Origin: Scatosoma sp045576335
Lineage (GTDB): Bacteria > Bacillota > Clostridia > Christensenellales > Borkfalkiaceae
Direction: 5' to 3'
DNA: 8,583 bases
Assembly: GCA_045576335.1 (NCBI GenBank)
Contig: JAZNGH010000048.1
Location: forward strand, 1 to 8,583
The notes beneath the pieces are model-generated. The model was not told the origin of the DNA. It worked only from the letters and a program-made list of their open reading frames with translations, and ran no database searches. Numbering within the stretch: the first letter of the stretch is position 1; every line of letters starts with the position of its first letter. The translations under genes were made by a program, and so were the position numbers. This document shows, piece by piece, positions 1 through 6,842 of the stretch.

Positions 1-43
1 TACAGTATCCATGAAATCGGAAAAAAGGAAGGAAAACTTATGA
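1..43 (+). other. Left edge: possible end of an upstream gene and rhaB ribosome binding site
   Basis: Only 39 bases precede rhaB. One frame has TGA at 12-14. A second frame has TGA at 41-43, which would overlap the rhaB start as ATGA, a common translational-coupling arrangement. The third frame is rhaB's own and stays open to the window edge. The purine-rich AAGGAAGGA around 26-34 is the likely ribosome binding site for the ATG at 40. Which frame, if any, codes for an upstream protein cannot be decided from so few bases. No promoter is visible, so the operon promoter probably lies further upstream. Confidence 0.35.
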
Positions 44-1422
44 AATATTATCTTGCGATTGATATCGGCGCTTCTTCAGGTAGACATATCGTAGCATATA
101 TGGAAAACGGGAAAATGGTCACGGAAGAGATCTACCGTTTCCAAAACGGCCCCGAAACCTTGACGGCGTACGACGGGAAAGAGCATTTGATGTGGACGCA
201 CGAACGCTTATTTAGCGAGATTTTGAATGGATTGAAAAAGGCTGGCGAACTGGGGAAAGCCCCTTATTCCGTCGGCATTGATACTTGGGGCGTGGACTAC
301 GCGCTGCTTGATGAGAACGACAAGGCGATCGGCGGGGTGTACTGCTATCGCGACGCGAGAACGGACGACACCATTCCCGCGGTACATAATATCATTCCCT
401 TTGAAACGCTGTACGAAAGAACGGGTATTCAGTTCGCTTCGTTCAACACCGTATATCAGCTCTTGCACGATAAGAACACGGGGCGTATGGACAAGGCGAA
501 ATCCTTGCTGATGCTGCCCGATTACTTCCATTTCCGTTTGACGGGCGTGAAGAAGCAGGAATACACCAACGCGACGACCTCGGGTATGGTGAACGCGAAA
601 ACGCATACTTGGGACGAGGAAATCCTTGAAAAGCTCGGCTATAAAAAAGAGCTGTTCGGCGAGCTTTCCCAGCCCGGCACGGAGGTCGGTGAATTTACCG
701 ACGAGGTAGCCGCTTTCGTCGGCTACAAGGCAAAGGTTGTGCTTCCCGCGACGCACGATACGGCAAGCGCGGTGCTCGCCGCGCCCCTTTCGGGACAAAC
801 GCCGTATATTTCCAGCGGTACTTGGTCGCTCCTCGGCGTGGAACAAAACTACGCGCATACTTCGGCGGCGGCAAGAGAAGCGGGATATTCCAACGAGGGC
901 AGCATAAAGCAGACCTTCCGTTTACAAATCAATATCATGGGGCTTTGGATGATTCAGCAGGTGCGTCACGAGCACGGGGATAAATACAGCTTCGTACAGC
1001 TCGCGGAAATGGCGAAAGCAAATCCGATTGAGGACGAAATCAACGTAAACGAGCAAAAATTCCTCGCGCCTGAAAGTATGATTGACGCCATCAACGAAAG
1101 CGTGGGCCGTCAGCTCACCGTTGGGGAAATGGCGTACGTGATTTATAACAACCTCGCAAGATTTTACGACCAGTCGCTTAAAGCTTTGGAGGGCGTTACG
1201 GGCGAGAAATACGAAACGCTCAACATTATCGGCGGCGGCAGTCAAAATAAGCTGTTAAACGAGCTTACCGCAAAATACACGGGCAAGAAAGTCATTACGG
1301 GACCTGCCGAGGGTACGGCAATCGGTAATTTGATGATGCAGATGGTCGGCAGCGGCGAAATTGCGGACGTGAAAGCGGGCAGAGAGATTATTAAGAGGTC
1401 TTTTGATATCGCGGAAGTATAA
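40..1422 (+). CDS. rhaB: L-rhamnulokinase
   Basis: Cytosolic FGGY-family sugar kinase that phosphorylates L-rhamnulose to L-rhamnulose-1-phosphate using ATP. The 460-residue protein is close to family length (E. coli RhaB is about 489). The N-terminal phosphate-binding motif DIGASSGR is at residues 8-15. GIDTWGVDY at 79-87 is typical of the sugar-binding region. PATHDTASAV at 236-245 carries the probable catalytic base D240. ISSGTWSLLG (257-266), IIGGGSQN (396-403) and GPAEGTAIGN (421-430) form the nucleotide-binding half. The start at 40 is chosen because it has a purine-rich ribosome binding site and gives the usual MKYYLAIDIG opening, although the frame is open further left. The motif set and the rhaA two genes downstream favour rhamnulose over xylulose, fuculose or glycerol as substrate. 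The next gene begins 11 bases after the stop. Confidence 0.95.
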   Translation: MKYYLAIDIGASSGRHIVAYMENGKMVTEEIYRFQNGPETLTAYDGKEHLMWTHERLFSEILNGLKKAGELGKAPYSVGIDTWGVDYALLDENDKAIGGVYCYRDARTDDTIPAVHNIIPFETLYERTGIQFASFNTVYQLLHDKNTGRMDKAKSLLMLPDYFHFRLTGVKKQEYTNATTSGMVNAKTHTWDEEILEKLGYKKELFGELSQPGTEVGEFTDEVAAFVGYKAKVVLPATHDTASAVLAAPLSGQTPYISSGTWSLLGVEQNYAHTSAAAREAGYSNEGSIKQTFRLQINIMGLWMIQQVRHEHGDKYSFVQLAEMAKANPIEDEINVNEQKFLAPESMIDAINESVGRQLTVGEMAYVIYNNLARFYDQSLKALEGVTGEKYETLNIIGGGSQNKLLNELTAKYTGKKVITGPAEGTAIGNLMMQMVGSGEIADVKAGREIIKRSFDIAEV

Positions 1423-1433
1423 AGGAGAAGGAT

Positions 1434-2069
1434 ATGAAAATTGTATTTTTCGGCGACAGTATCACGGACGCGGGCAGAAGCAGAGAAGTGGACTATCAAC
1501 CTTGTTCGTACGGAACGGGTTACGTACACGCGATTGCGAGTGAACTGCTTGCGGAAAACCCCGTCAAGTACAAAATCGTCAATCGCGGTATCAGCGGACA
1601 CAGAGTGGTGGACTTATACGCGCGTATCAAAGCGGATATGTGGAACGAAGAGCCAGACGTTTTGAGCGTTTTAATCGGTATCAACGACATTTGGCACGAA
1701 ATCGGCGGTAAAAACGGCGTGGAGATAGACCGCTTCGACCGCGTATACCGTATGATGATTGAGGATACCTTACAGCGTTTCCCCAATTTGAAAATCGTGA
1801 TTTGCGAGCCTTTCGTTTTGGAGGGTGTTGCGACGAGCGAGTATATGGGAGAATATTTCTCGCAGGTGATTGAGTACGCGGCGGCGGCGAAAAAGATTGC
1901 AAAGGATTACGGCTTATATTTCCTGCCCTTGCAAGACAAGCTCACCAAGGCGGCGGCTACATACGGCGCGGAACATTACCTTTCGGACGGCGTACATCCT
2001 GCTATGGCGGGTGCAAAGCTGATTGCAGACGAGTGGTTGGCGCTGTTCAAAAATGAAATCGACAAATAA
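1434..2069 (+). CDS. SGNH/GDSL-family hydrolase, probable cytosolic esterase
   Basis: A 211-residue serine hydrolase with the four SGNH blocks in order: GDSIT at 7-11 with nucleophile S9, the block II glycine in NRGISG (50-55), GIND at 82-85 with N84, and DGVHP at 185-189 with D185 and H188 completing the triad. There is no signal peptide or membrane segment, because the catalytic beta strand starts at residue 2, so it should act in the cytosol. The family includes acetylesterases, acetylxylan-type carbohydrate esterases and lysophospholipases, and the sequence alone does not give the substrate. Its position between rhaB and rhaA, 11 bases after rhaB with AGGAG at 1423-1427, suggests it removes acyl groups (for example acetyl) from rhamnose or rhamnosides taken into the cell. 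That role is inference. The fold and catalytic residues are well supported. Confidence 0.88.
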   Translation: MKIVFFGDSITDAGRSREVDYQPCSYGTGYVHAIASELLAENPVKYKIVNRGISGHRVVDLYARIKADMWNEEPDVLSVLIGINDIWHEIGGKNGVEIDRFDRVYRMMIEDTLQRFPNLKIVICEPFVLEGVATSEYMGEYFSQVIEYAAAAKKIAKDYGLYFLPLQDKLTKAAATYGAEHYLSDGVHPAMAGAKLIADEWLALFKNEIDK

Positions 2070-2094
2070 AATGAAAAGAATTGCGATATTAAAA

Positions 2095-2099
2095 AGGAG
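2095..2099 (+). promoter_or_regulatory. Ribosome binding site that fixes the rhaA start
   Basis: AGGAG lies 10 bases before the ATG at 2110. Two in-frame upstream ATGs (2023, inside the SGNH hydrolase gene, and 2071) lack a comparable site and would add lysine/arginine-rich residues not found in L-rhamnose isomerases. The start at 2110 is therefore preferred. Confidence 0.85.
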
Positions 2100-2109
2100 A
2101 AAGAAATCT

Positions 2110-3354
2110 ATGTCCAGATATGAGGAAGCAAAAAAGCTCTACGCGGCGTTCGGTATCGACACGGAAGCGGCGATGGAGAGATTGAGCAAAATTCCCGTCA
2201 GCGTACATTGCTGGCAGGGCGACGACGTAATCGGCTTTGACGGCAGCGATTCGTTGTCGGGCGGTATTCAAACGACGGGGAACTATCCCGGCAGAGCGAG
2301 AACGCCCGAAGAGCTGTTCGAGGACGCGAAACGCGCGTTCGCGTTGATGCCCGGTAAAAAGCGTATCAACGTACACGCTTGCTATGCGCTGCTCGGCGAG
2401 GATAAGGGTAAGGTAGACCGCGACGAATATACGTATAAGTATTTCGAGCCTTGGGTGCAATGGGCAAAGGAAATCGGGCTTGACGGCGTAGATTTCAACC
2501 CCACCTTCTTCGCACACCCGAATATGAAGGACGGGCTTTCGCTCTCCTCGCCCGACGAGGAAACGAGAAAGTTCTGGGTGCGCCACGGTAAGGCTTGCTT
2601 GAAGATTGCAGCGGAAATGGGTAAGGCTATGAACAGCCCCTGTATGGTGAATATTTGGGTACCCGACGGGTACAAGGATATCCCCGCAGACCGTTTAGGA
2701 CCGCGCGTACGCTTGAAGAAATCTCTGGACGAGATTTTAGAGGATTACGATAAGGAATGGGTAATTCCCGCGGTAGAGAGCAAGGTGTTCGGTATCGGTA
2801 TCGAAAGCTACACGGTAGGTAGCAACGAGTTCTATCAAAACTACGCGGCGCAAAAGGGCATTTGCTGTTTGCTTGACACGGGTCACTATCATCCCACCGA
2901 AGTCGTTTCGGACAAAATCCCCGCGTTGCTTGCGTTCTACGATAAAATCGCCTTGCACGTATCCCGTCCCGTGAGATGGGACTCCGACCACGTAATCGTG
3001 GTGGACGACGAGCTTAAAGAGCTTTCCAAGGAAATTATCCGCAACGACGCCGACGATAAGGTTTTGATCGGTTTGGATTATTTCGACGCAAGCATCAACC
3101 GTCTTTGCGCGTGGGTAACGGGCGTTCGCTCTATGCAAAAATCCTTACTTTGCGCAATTTTGCAGCCGTATGCGGAAATGAAGAAGCTGCAAGACGAGAA
3201 CAACTTGACCAAAGTGCTGTATATGCACGAGAGGGTGAAGTTCCTGCCTTTTGCAGACGTTTGGGACGAATACCTCCGTCGTCAAGGTCTTTGCGAGGAC
3301 TGGTACGAGGAAATCGAAAAATTCGAAAAGGAAGTTATCGCGAAACGCGTATAA
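2110..3354 (+). CDS. rhaA: L-rhamnose isomerase
   Basis: Cytosolic metal-dependent isomerase converting L-rhamnose to L-rhamnulose, the first step of the pathway. From ATG 2110 the protein is 414 residues, against about 419 in E. coli. It matches the E. coli enzyme over its whole length, for example PVSVHCWQGDDV at 29-40, GGIQTTGNYPG at 51-61 and AVESKVFGIG at 221-230. All metal ligands known from the E. coli structure are present with a constant offset of 11: E223, D256, H283 and D323 for the structural metal, and H259, D291 and D293 around the catalytic metal. The stretch LHVSRPVRWDSDH (282-294) is diagnostic. The gene lies 40 bases after the SGNH hydrolase and 27 bases before ackA, so it is probably co-transcribed with both. 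I see no truncation or missing residue. Confidence 0.97.
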   Translation: MSRYEEAKKLYAAFGIDTEAAMERLSKIPVSVHCWQGDDVIGFDGSDSLSGGIQTTGNYPGRARTPEELFEDAKRAFALMPGKKRINVHACYALLGEDKGKVDRDEYTYKYFEPWVQWAKEIGLDGVDFNPTFFAHPNMKDGLSLSSPDEETRKFWVRHGKACLKIAAEMGKAMNSPCMVNIWVPDGYKDIPADRLGPRVRLKKSLDEILEDYDKEWVIPAVESKVFGIGIESYTVGSNEFYQNYAAQKGICCLLDTGHYHPTEVVSDKIPALLAFYDKIALHVSRPVRWDSDHVIVVDDELKELSKEIIRNDADDKVLIGLDYFDASINRLCAWVTGVRSMQKSLLCAILQPYAEMKKLQDENNLTKVLYMHERVKFLPFADVWDEYLRRQGLCEDWYEEIEKFEKEVIAKRV

Positions 3355-3381
3355 GCAATAACGTATATAAAGGAGAATATA

Positions 3382-4569
3382 ATGAAAATTTTGGTTGTGA
3401 ATGCAGGTAGCTCCTCGCTCAAATATCAGCTTTTCGATATGGACGAAGGCACGGTGTTGGCAAAAGGGAATTGCGAAAGAATCGGGATTGACGGCGTAGT
3501 GACGCACAAATGCCCTGGAAAAGCGGATTATAAAACCTCCGCGGATTTCCCTAACCACCGCGCGGCGATTGAATGTGTGTTGAAGCTGTTGACGGACAAA
3601 GAGCTGGGTGTAATTGCGAGCGTTGAGGAAATCGGCGCGGTAGGACACAGATTTGCACACGGCGGCGAGATTCGCAAATCGTCGTTGCTTGGCGATCAGG
3701 AAATTGCATATCTTGAAAGCATTGCAGAGCTGAATCCCTTGCATGGTCCTCCCGCAATCAGCGGCTTTAAGGCGTGCAAAGAGGTTATGCCGAATATCAA
3801 TCACGTCGGCGTATTCGATACCTCGTACTATTCGGATATGAAAGAGGAAGCGTATATCTATCCCATTCCGTACGAGCTTTACGAGGAATACAAGGTTCGC
3901 CGTTACGGCTTCCACGGCACGTCGCACAGATACGTTGCGGCAAAGGCGGCGGAAATGCTGGGCAACAAGAACGCGAAGATCATCACCTGCCACCTTGGCA
4001 ACGGCTCTTCGATCACGGCGACCGTGAACGGAAAGGCGATCGATACCTCGATGGGCTTTACGCCGCAGGACGGCGTGCCTATGGGTACGCGCAGCGGCGC
4101 GCTCGACCCCACCGTACCCCTGTACGTGATGAAGAAGAAGGGCTTGACCGTGGAAGAAACGGAAAAGCTGTTGAACAATCAATCGGGGCTTTTGGGCGTT
4201 TCGGGCGTTTCCAGCGATTGCAGAGACGTAGGAACGGCGGCGGCAAGCGGCAACGCGCGCGCACAGCTCGCCCTTAAAATCCTCGTACATAACATCAAGA
4301 AAATCATCGGCTCGTATATTGCAGAGATGAACGGCGTGGACGCGATCGTGTTCACGGCGGGTATCGGTGAAAACGACGGCTCGATCCGTGCGAGAGTATG
4401 CGCGGATATGGCGTGGCTGGGCGTTGAAATCAACGAAGAGCTGAACGCGAACTGCCCCAGAGGCGAGGACGTGGATATAAGCGCGAAAGGCGCGAAGGTC
4501 AAGACGTTCGTAATTCCCACCAACGAGGAATATATGATTGCGCTTGACACCTTAAATTTGTCAAAATAA
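3382..4569 (+). CDS. ackA: Acetate kinase (acetate/propionate/lactate-type acyl kinase)
   Basis: Transfers phosphate from an acyl-phosphate to ADP, giving ATP and a carboxylate; acetate is the usual product, and relatives in propanediol operons (PduW) act on propionyl-phosphate. The 395-residue length is typical. Visible signatures are NAGSSSLKYQL at 7-17 with N7, GHRFAHGG at 88-95 with R90, FDTSYY at 145-150 with D146, GFHGTSHRY at 176-184 with H178, CHLGNGSS at 203-210, GTRSGALDP at 235-243 with R237, FTAGIGEN at 324-331 and the C-terminal TNEEYMIA at 380-387. No encapsulation tail is visible at either end, so it probably works outside the shell. AGGAG at 3371-3375 precedes the ATG. Its position between the rhamnose genes and the BMC cargo genes suggests it serves the compartment's acyl-CoA branch. 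The phosphotransacylase it would need is not in this window. The actual acyl substrate cannot be read from the sequence. Confidence 0.95.
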   Translation: MKILVVNAGSSSLKYQLFDMDEGTVLAKGNCERIGIDGVVTHKCPGKADYKTSADFPNHRAAIECVLKLLTDKELGVIASVEEIGAVGHRFAHGGEIRKSSLLGDQEIAYLESIAELNPLHGPPAISGFKACKEVMPNINHVGVFDTSYYSDMKEEAYIYPIPYELYEEYKVRRYGFHGTSHRYVAAKAAEMLGNKNAKIITCHLGNGSSITATVNGKAIDTSMGFTPQDGVPMGTRSGALDPTVPLYVMKKKGLTVEETEKLLNNQSGLLGVSGVSSDCRDVGTAAASGNARAQLALKILVHNIKKIIGSYIAEMNGVDAIVFTAGIGENDGSIRARVCADMAWLGVEINEELNANCPRGEDVDISAKGAKVKTFVIPTNEEYMIALDTLNLSK

Positions 4570-4598
4570 AAAAATAATATAAAGGAAAGGAAAAAATT

Positions 4599-5351
4599 AT
4601 GAAATCTCCATTCGAAATCAAGAAGGAAATTTGCGAAGTCGGTCATAAGCTCTGGATGAAGGGCTTTGTTGCCGCAAACGACGGGAACATTTCCGTTAAA
4701 ATCAGCGATAACGAATATTATTGCACCCCTACGGGCGTATCCAAGGGCGACCTTACCCCCGATATGATTATTAAAGTAGACAAAGACGGTAAGAAGCTGG
4801 AAGGTAAGCTCAGCCCCTCGTCCGAAATCAAAATGCATATGAGAGTATATCGCGAACGCCCCGACGTTACGGCGGTCGTTCACGCACATCCTCCCGTTGC
4901 TACGGCGTTCACGGTTGCGGATATCGACCTCGACCAGTACATTCTTCCCGAAGCAGTACTTACGATCGGCGACGTACCTACCTGTGATTACGGTACGCCC
5001 TCCACGATGGAAATTCCCGATTCGCTCGACCCGTTCATTCAAAACCACGACGCATTCTTGCTCCGTAACCACGGTGCTTTGACGGTTGGCTGCAACCTTC
5101 AAAAAGCGTTCTTCATTATGGAAGAAGTAGAATTTAACGCGGTTATCTGCAAGCACGCAATGGACCTTGGCGCGGTGCACGAAATTTCCAACGAGCAGCT
5201 TAAAAAGCTTATGGACCTTCGTAAGAAGATGAACTTGCCCGGCCGTCACCCTGGTATCGATTACGGCGATCAGCCCGCGGCTTGCGATTGCAGCAAGGAA
5301 GAGCTGGTAAACGCAATCACGAAGAAGGTGCTTGCCGCACTCGGTAAATAA
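4599..5351 (+). CDS. Class II sugar-phosphate aldolase (FucA-like, probable L-rhamnulose-1-phosphate aldolase) with C-terminal encapsulation tail
   Basis: Zinc-dependent aldolase of the FucA/RhaD/AraD superfamily, expected to cleave L-rhamnulose-1-phosphate (and perhaps L-fuculose-1-phosphate) into DHAP and L-lactaldehyde. The 250-residue protein has the phosphate-binding NDGNIS at 27-32 and TPTGVSKGDL at 43-52, catalytic E76 in PSSEIKMH (73-80), zinc ligands H95 and H97 in VVHAHPP (93-99), and H158 in RNHGA (156-160). E. coli FucA is about 215 residues; the extra C-terminal part is a short linker with C229 and C231 followed by an amphipathic helix at 233-250. The sequence looks more FucA-like than like the longer E. 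coli RhaD, yet the neighbours are rhaB and rhaA and no fucI or fucK is seen, so rhamnulose-1-phosphate is the best-supported substrate. The ribosome binding site is AAGGAAAGG at 4582-4590. The aldehyde dehydrogenase gene starts 18 bases downstream. Confidence 0.92.
   Translation: MKSPFEIKKEICEVGHKLWMKGFVAANDGNISVKISDNEYYCTPTGVSKGDLTPDMIIKVDKDGKKLEGKLSPSSEIKMHMRVYRERPDVTAVVHAHPPVATAFTVADIDLDQYILPEAVLTIGDVPTCDYGTPSTMEIPDSLDPFIQNHDAFLLRNHGALTVGCNLQKAFFIMEEVEFNAVICKHAMDLGAVHEISNEQLKKLMDLRKKMNLPGRHPGIDYGDQPAACDCSKEELVNAITKKVLAALGK
5295..5348 (+). other. C-terminal encapsulation peptide of the aldolase
   Basis: Residues 233-250 of the aldolase are predicted to form a short amphipathic helix with hydrophobic positions L236, V237, I240, V244, L245 and L248, ending in G249-K250. 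It follows a loose linker and lies outside the catalytic fold. It fits hydrophobic-x2-hydrophobic-x2-K-V-L-x2-L-G, a pattern also found at the N-termini of the next two enzymes. Such tails target cargo to BMC shells. The targeting role here is inferred from pattern and context. Confidence 0.75.
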
Positions 5352-5369
5352 GAAAAAAGGAGAACGTCT

Positions 5370-6827
5370 ATGGCAATCAATTGGACGGAAGCCCAAATCG
5401 AAGAGGTGGTAGCCAAAGTGCTTAAAAACCTCGGCGGTTGCGCTTCTACCGTTGCCAAGGATTGGGATTCGACGCAATATCAAGGGCGTAAGCTTATCGG
5501 TATTTACGCGGATATGAACGACGCGATTGAAGCGGCGACGGCGGGCTATAAAGCCATCCGCGCAATGTCGCTGGAAGAGCGTGAAAAGGTAATTGCCGCC
5601 GTTCGCGAGCTTTGCAGAAAGGAAGCTCCGATTATGGCAGCGCTCGGCGTAGCCGAAACGAAGATGGGGCGCGTGGACCACAAGACCGCGAAGCATATCC
5701 TCGTTGCGGACAAAACGCCGGGAACGGCGGATATCGTGGCGCAAGTGAAAACGGGCGATTACGGTATGACGCTTACCGAAATGGCACCGTTTGGCGTCGT
5801 GGGCAGTATTACGCCCAGCACAAATCCTTCGGAAACGGTTATTTGTAACAGTATCGGTATGATTGCAGCGGGGAACGGCGTGGTGTTTAACCCTCACCCC
5901 AACGCGATTTCTACCTCCAACTACGCGGTAGACCTCGTCAACCGTGCGAGCGCGATGGCAGGCGGACCTGCCGTGCTCGTGGCGTCGGTGGTTAAGCCCA
6001 CTTTGGATTCGGCGCAAATTATGTACAAGCACCCCAACATTCGTCTGCTCGTTTGTACGGGCGGGCCGGGGGTAGTTAGAAGCGTGCTTTCCAGCGGTAA
6101 AAAAGCAATCGGCGCGGGCGCGGGAAATCCTCCCGTCATAGTCGACGATACCGCGGATATCAAGAAAGCAGGTAAGGACATTATCGACGGCTGTTCGTTT
6201 GATAATAACCTGCCCTGTATCGCGGAAAAGGAAGTGTTTGCGTTTAGAAATATCGCGGACGAGCTTATCTCCGAAATGCTTAAAAACGGTGCGTACAAAA
6301 TCACGGCGGAGCAGGCGAGTAAGCTCGCAAATATCGTGCTCGTGGACAGCAAGAACCCCAAGACGGGTATCGTGAAAAAGACGGTCAGCCGTGAATGTGT
6401 CGGTCGTGATGCCGCGGTGCTTTTGGAGAAAATCGGCGTCAAGGTCGGCTCGGAGGTGCGTTGCATTATCTGTGAAACGGATTTCGAGCATCCCTTCGTA
6501 CAGCACGAATTGATGATGCCCATTCTGCCTATCGTTCGCGTGGACAATATCGACCAAGCAATCGATTTGGCGGTCAAAGCGGAGCACGGCAACAGACACA
6601 CGGCGCATATGCACTCTAAAAATATCGACCATCTCACGCGTTTTGCGCGGGCGGTGGAAACGACGATTTTCGTCAAGAACGCACCCTCTTATGCGGGTAT
6701 CGGCTTCGGCGGCGAGGGACACACGACCTTTACAATCGCCGGCCCTACGGGCGAAGGCTTGACGAGTGCGAGAAGCTTTACGCGGTTTAGACGCTGTGTA
6801 TTGAGCGAAGCTTTCAGGATTATATAA
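5370..6827 (+). CDS. CoA-acylating aldehyde dehydrogenase, PduP/EutE type, with N-terminal encapsulation tail
   Basis: Oxidises a short aldehyde (propionaldehyde, acetaldehyde or lactaldehyde) with NAD+ and CoA to the acyl-CoA. The 485-residue protein begins with an amphipathic helix (about 6-22), a linker containing C24, then the ALDH fold from about residue 40. TPSTNPSET at 148-156 is typical of the acylating subfamily. GAGAGNPPVIVDD spans 248-260. The catalytic cysteine is C283 in NNLPCIAEKE (279-288). The cofactor/CoA side includes KAEHGNRHTAHMHS at 403-416 and the C-terminal half ends with FTIAGPTGEG (454-463) and RRC (474-476). PduP enzymes are about 460 residues, so length is as expected with the tail. 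AGGAG at 5358-5362 precedes the ATG by 7 bases. Between the aldolase and the alcohol dehydrogenase, its likely role is the oxidative arm of aldehyde metabolism inside the shell. The substrate (lactaldehyde or propionaldehyde) is unresolved. Confidence 0.95.
   Translation: MAINWTEAQIEEVVAKVLKNLGGCASTVAKDWDSTQYQGRKLIGIYADMNDAIEAATAGYKAIRAMSLEEREKVIAAVRELCRKEAPIMAALGVAETKMGRVDHKTAKHILVADKTPGTADIVAQVKTGDYGMTLTEMAPFGVVGSITPSTNPSETVICNSIGMIAAGNGVVFNPHPNAISTSNYAVDLVNRASAMAGGPAVLVASVVKPTLDSAQIMYKHPNIRLLVCTGGPGVVRSVLSSGKKAIGAGAGNPPVIVDDTADIKKAGKDIIDGCSFDNNLPCIAEKEVFAFRNIADELISEMLKNGAYKITAEQASKLANIVLVDSKNPKTGIVKKTVSRECVGRDAAVLLEKIGVKVGSEVRCIICETDFEHPFVQHELMMPILPIVRVDNIDQAIDLAVKAEHGNRHTAHMHSKNIDHLTRFARAVETTIFVKNAPSYAGIGFGGEGHTTFTIAGPTGEGLTSARSFTRFRRCVLSEAFRII
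5382..5435 (+). other. N-terminal encapsulation peptide of the aldehyde dehydrogenase
   Basis: Residues 5-22 form an amphipathic helix with I10, V13, V14, V17, L18 and L21 on one face, closed by G22-G23 and followed by a flexible segment before the ALDH domain. N-terminal tails of this sort direct PduP into the Pdu microcompartment. The motif I-x2-V-x2-K-V-L-x2-L-G matches the aldolase and alcohol dehydrogenase tails. Confidence 0.85.
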
Positions 6828-6842
6828 AAAGGAGAAAAAACA

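Noticed and set aside
2023..2109. Longer rhaA starting at ATG 2023 or 2071
   Set aside because: There is no good ribosome binding site for either. The added residues are translated from the SGNH gene end and the ribosome binding site region, and have no counterpart in known L-rhamnose isomerases.
3774..4277. Plus-strand open frame of 167 codons inside ackA
   Set aside because: An out-of-frame shadow with an arginine-rich, domain-free translation inside a gene that carries all acetate kinase motifs.
3145..4290. Minus-strand open frame of 381 codons opposite the rhaA end and ackA
   Set aside because: Same cause: rhaA and ackA share a frame and the opposite strand lacks stops. It ends exactly at the TTA codon of rhaA residue 346, and both sense genes are clear.
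4570..4598. AT-rich gap with a TAATAT stretch that could be read as a promoter -10 box
   Set aside because: No matching -35 element is evident. The AT richness is like the other short gaps, which mainly carry ribosome binding sites.
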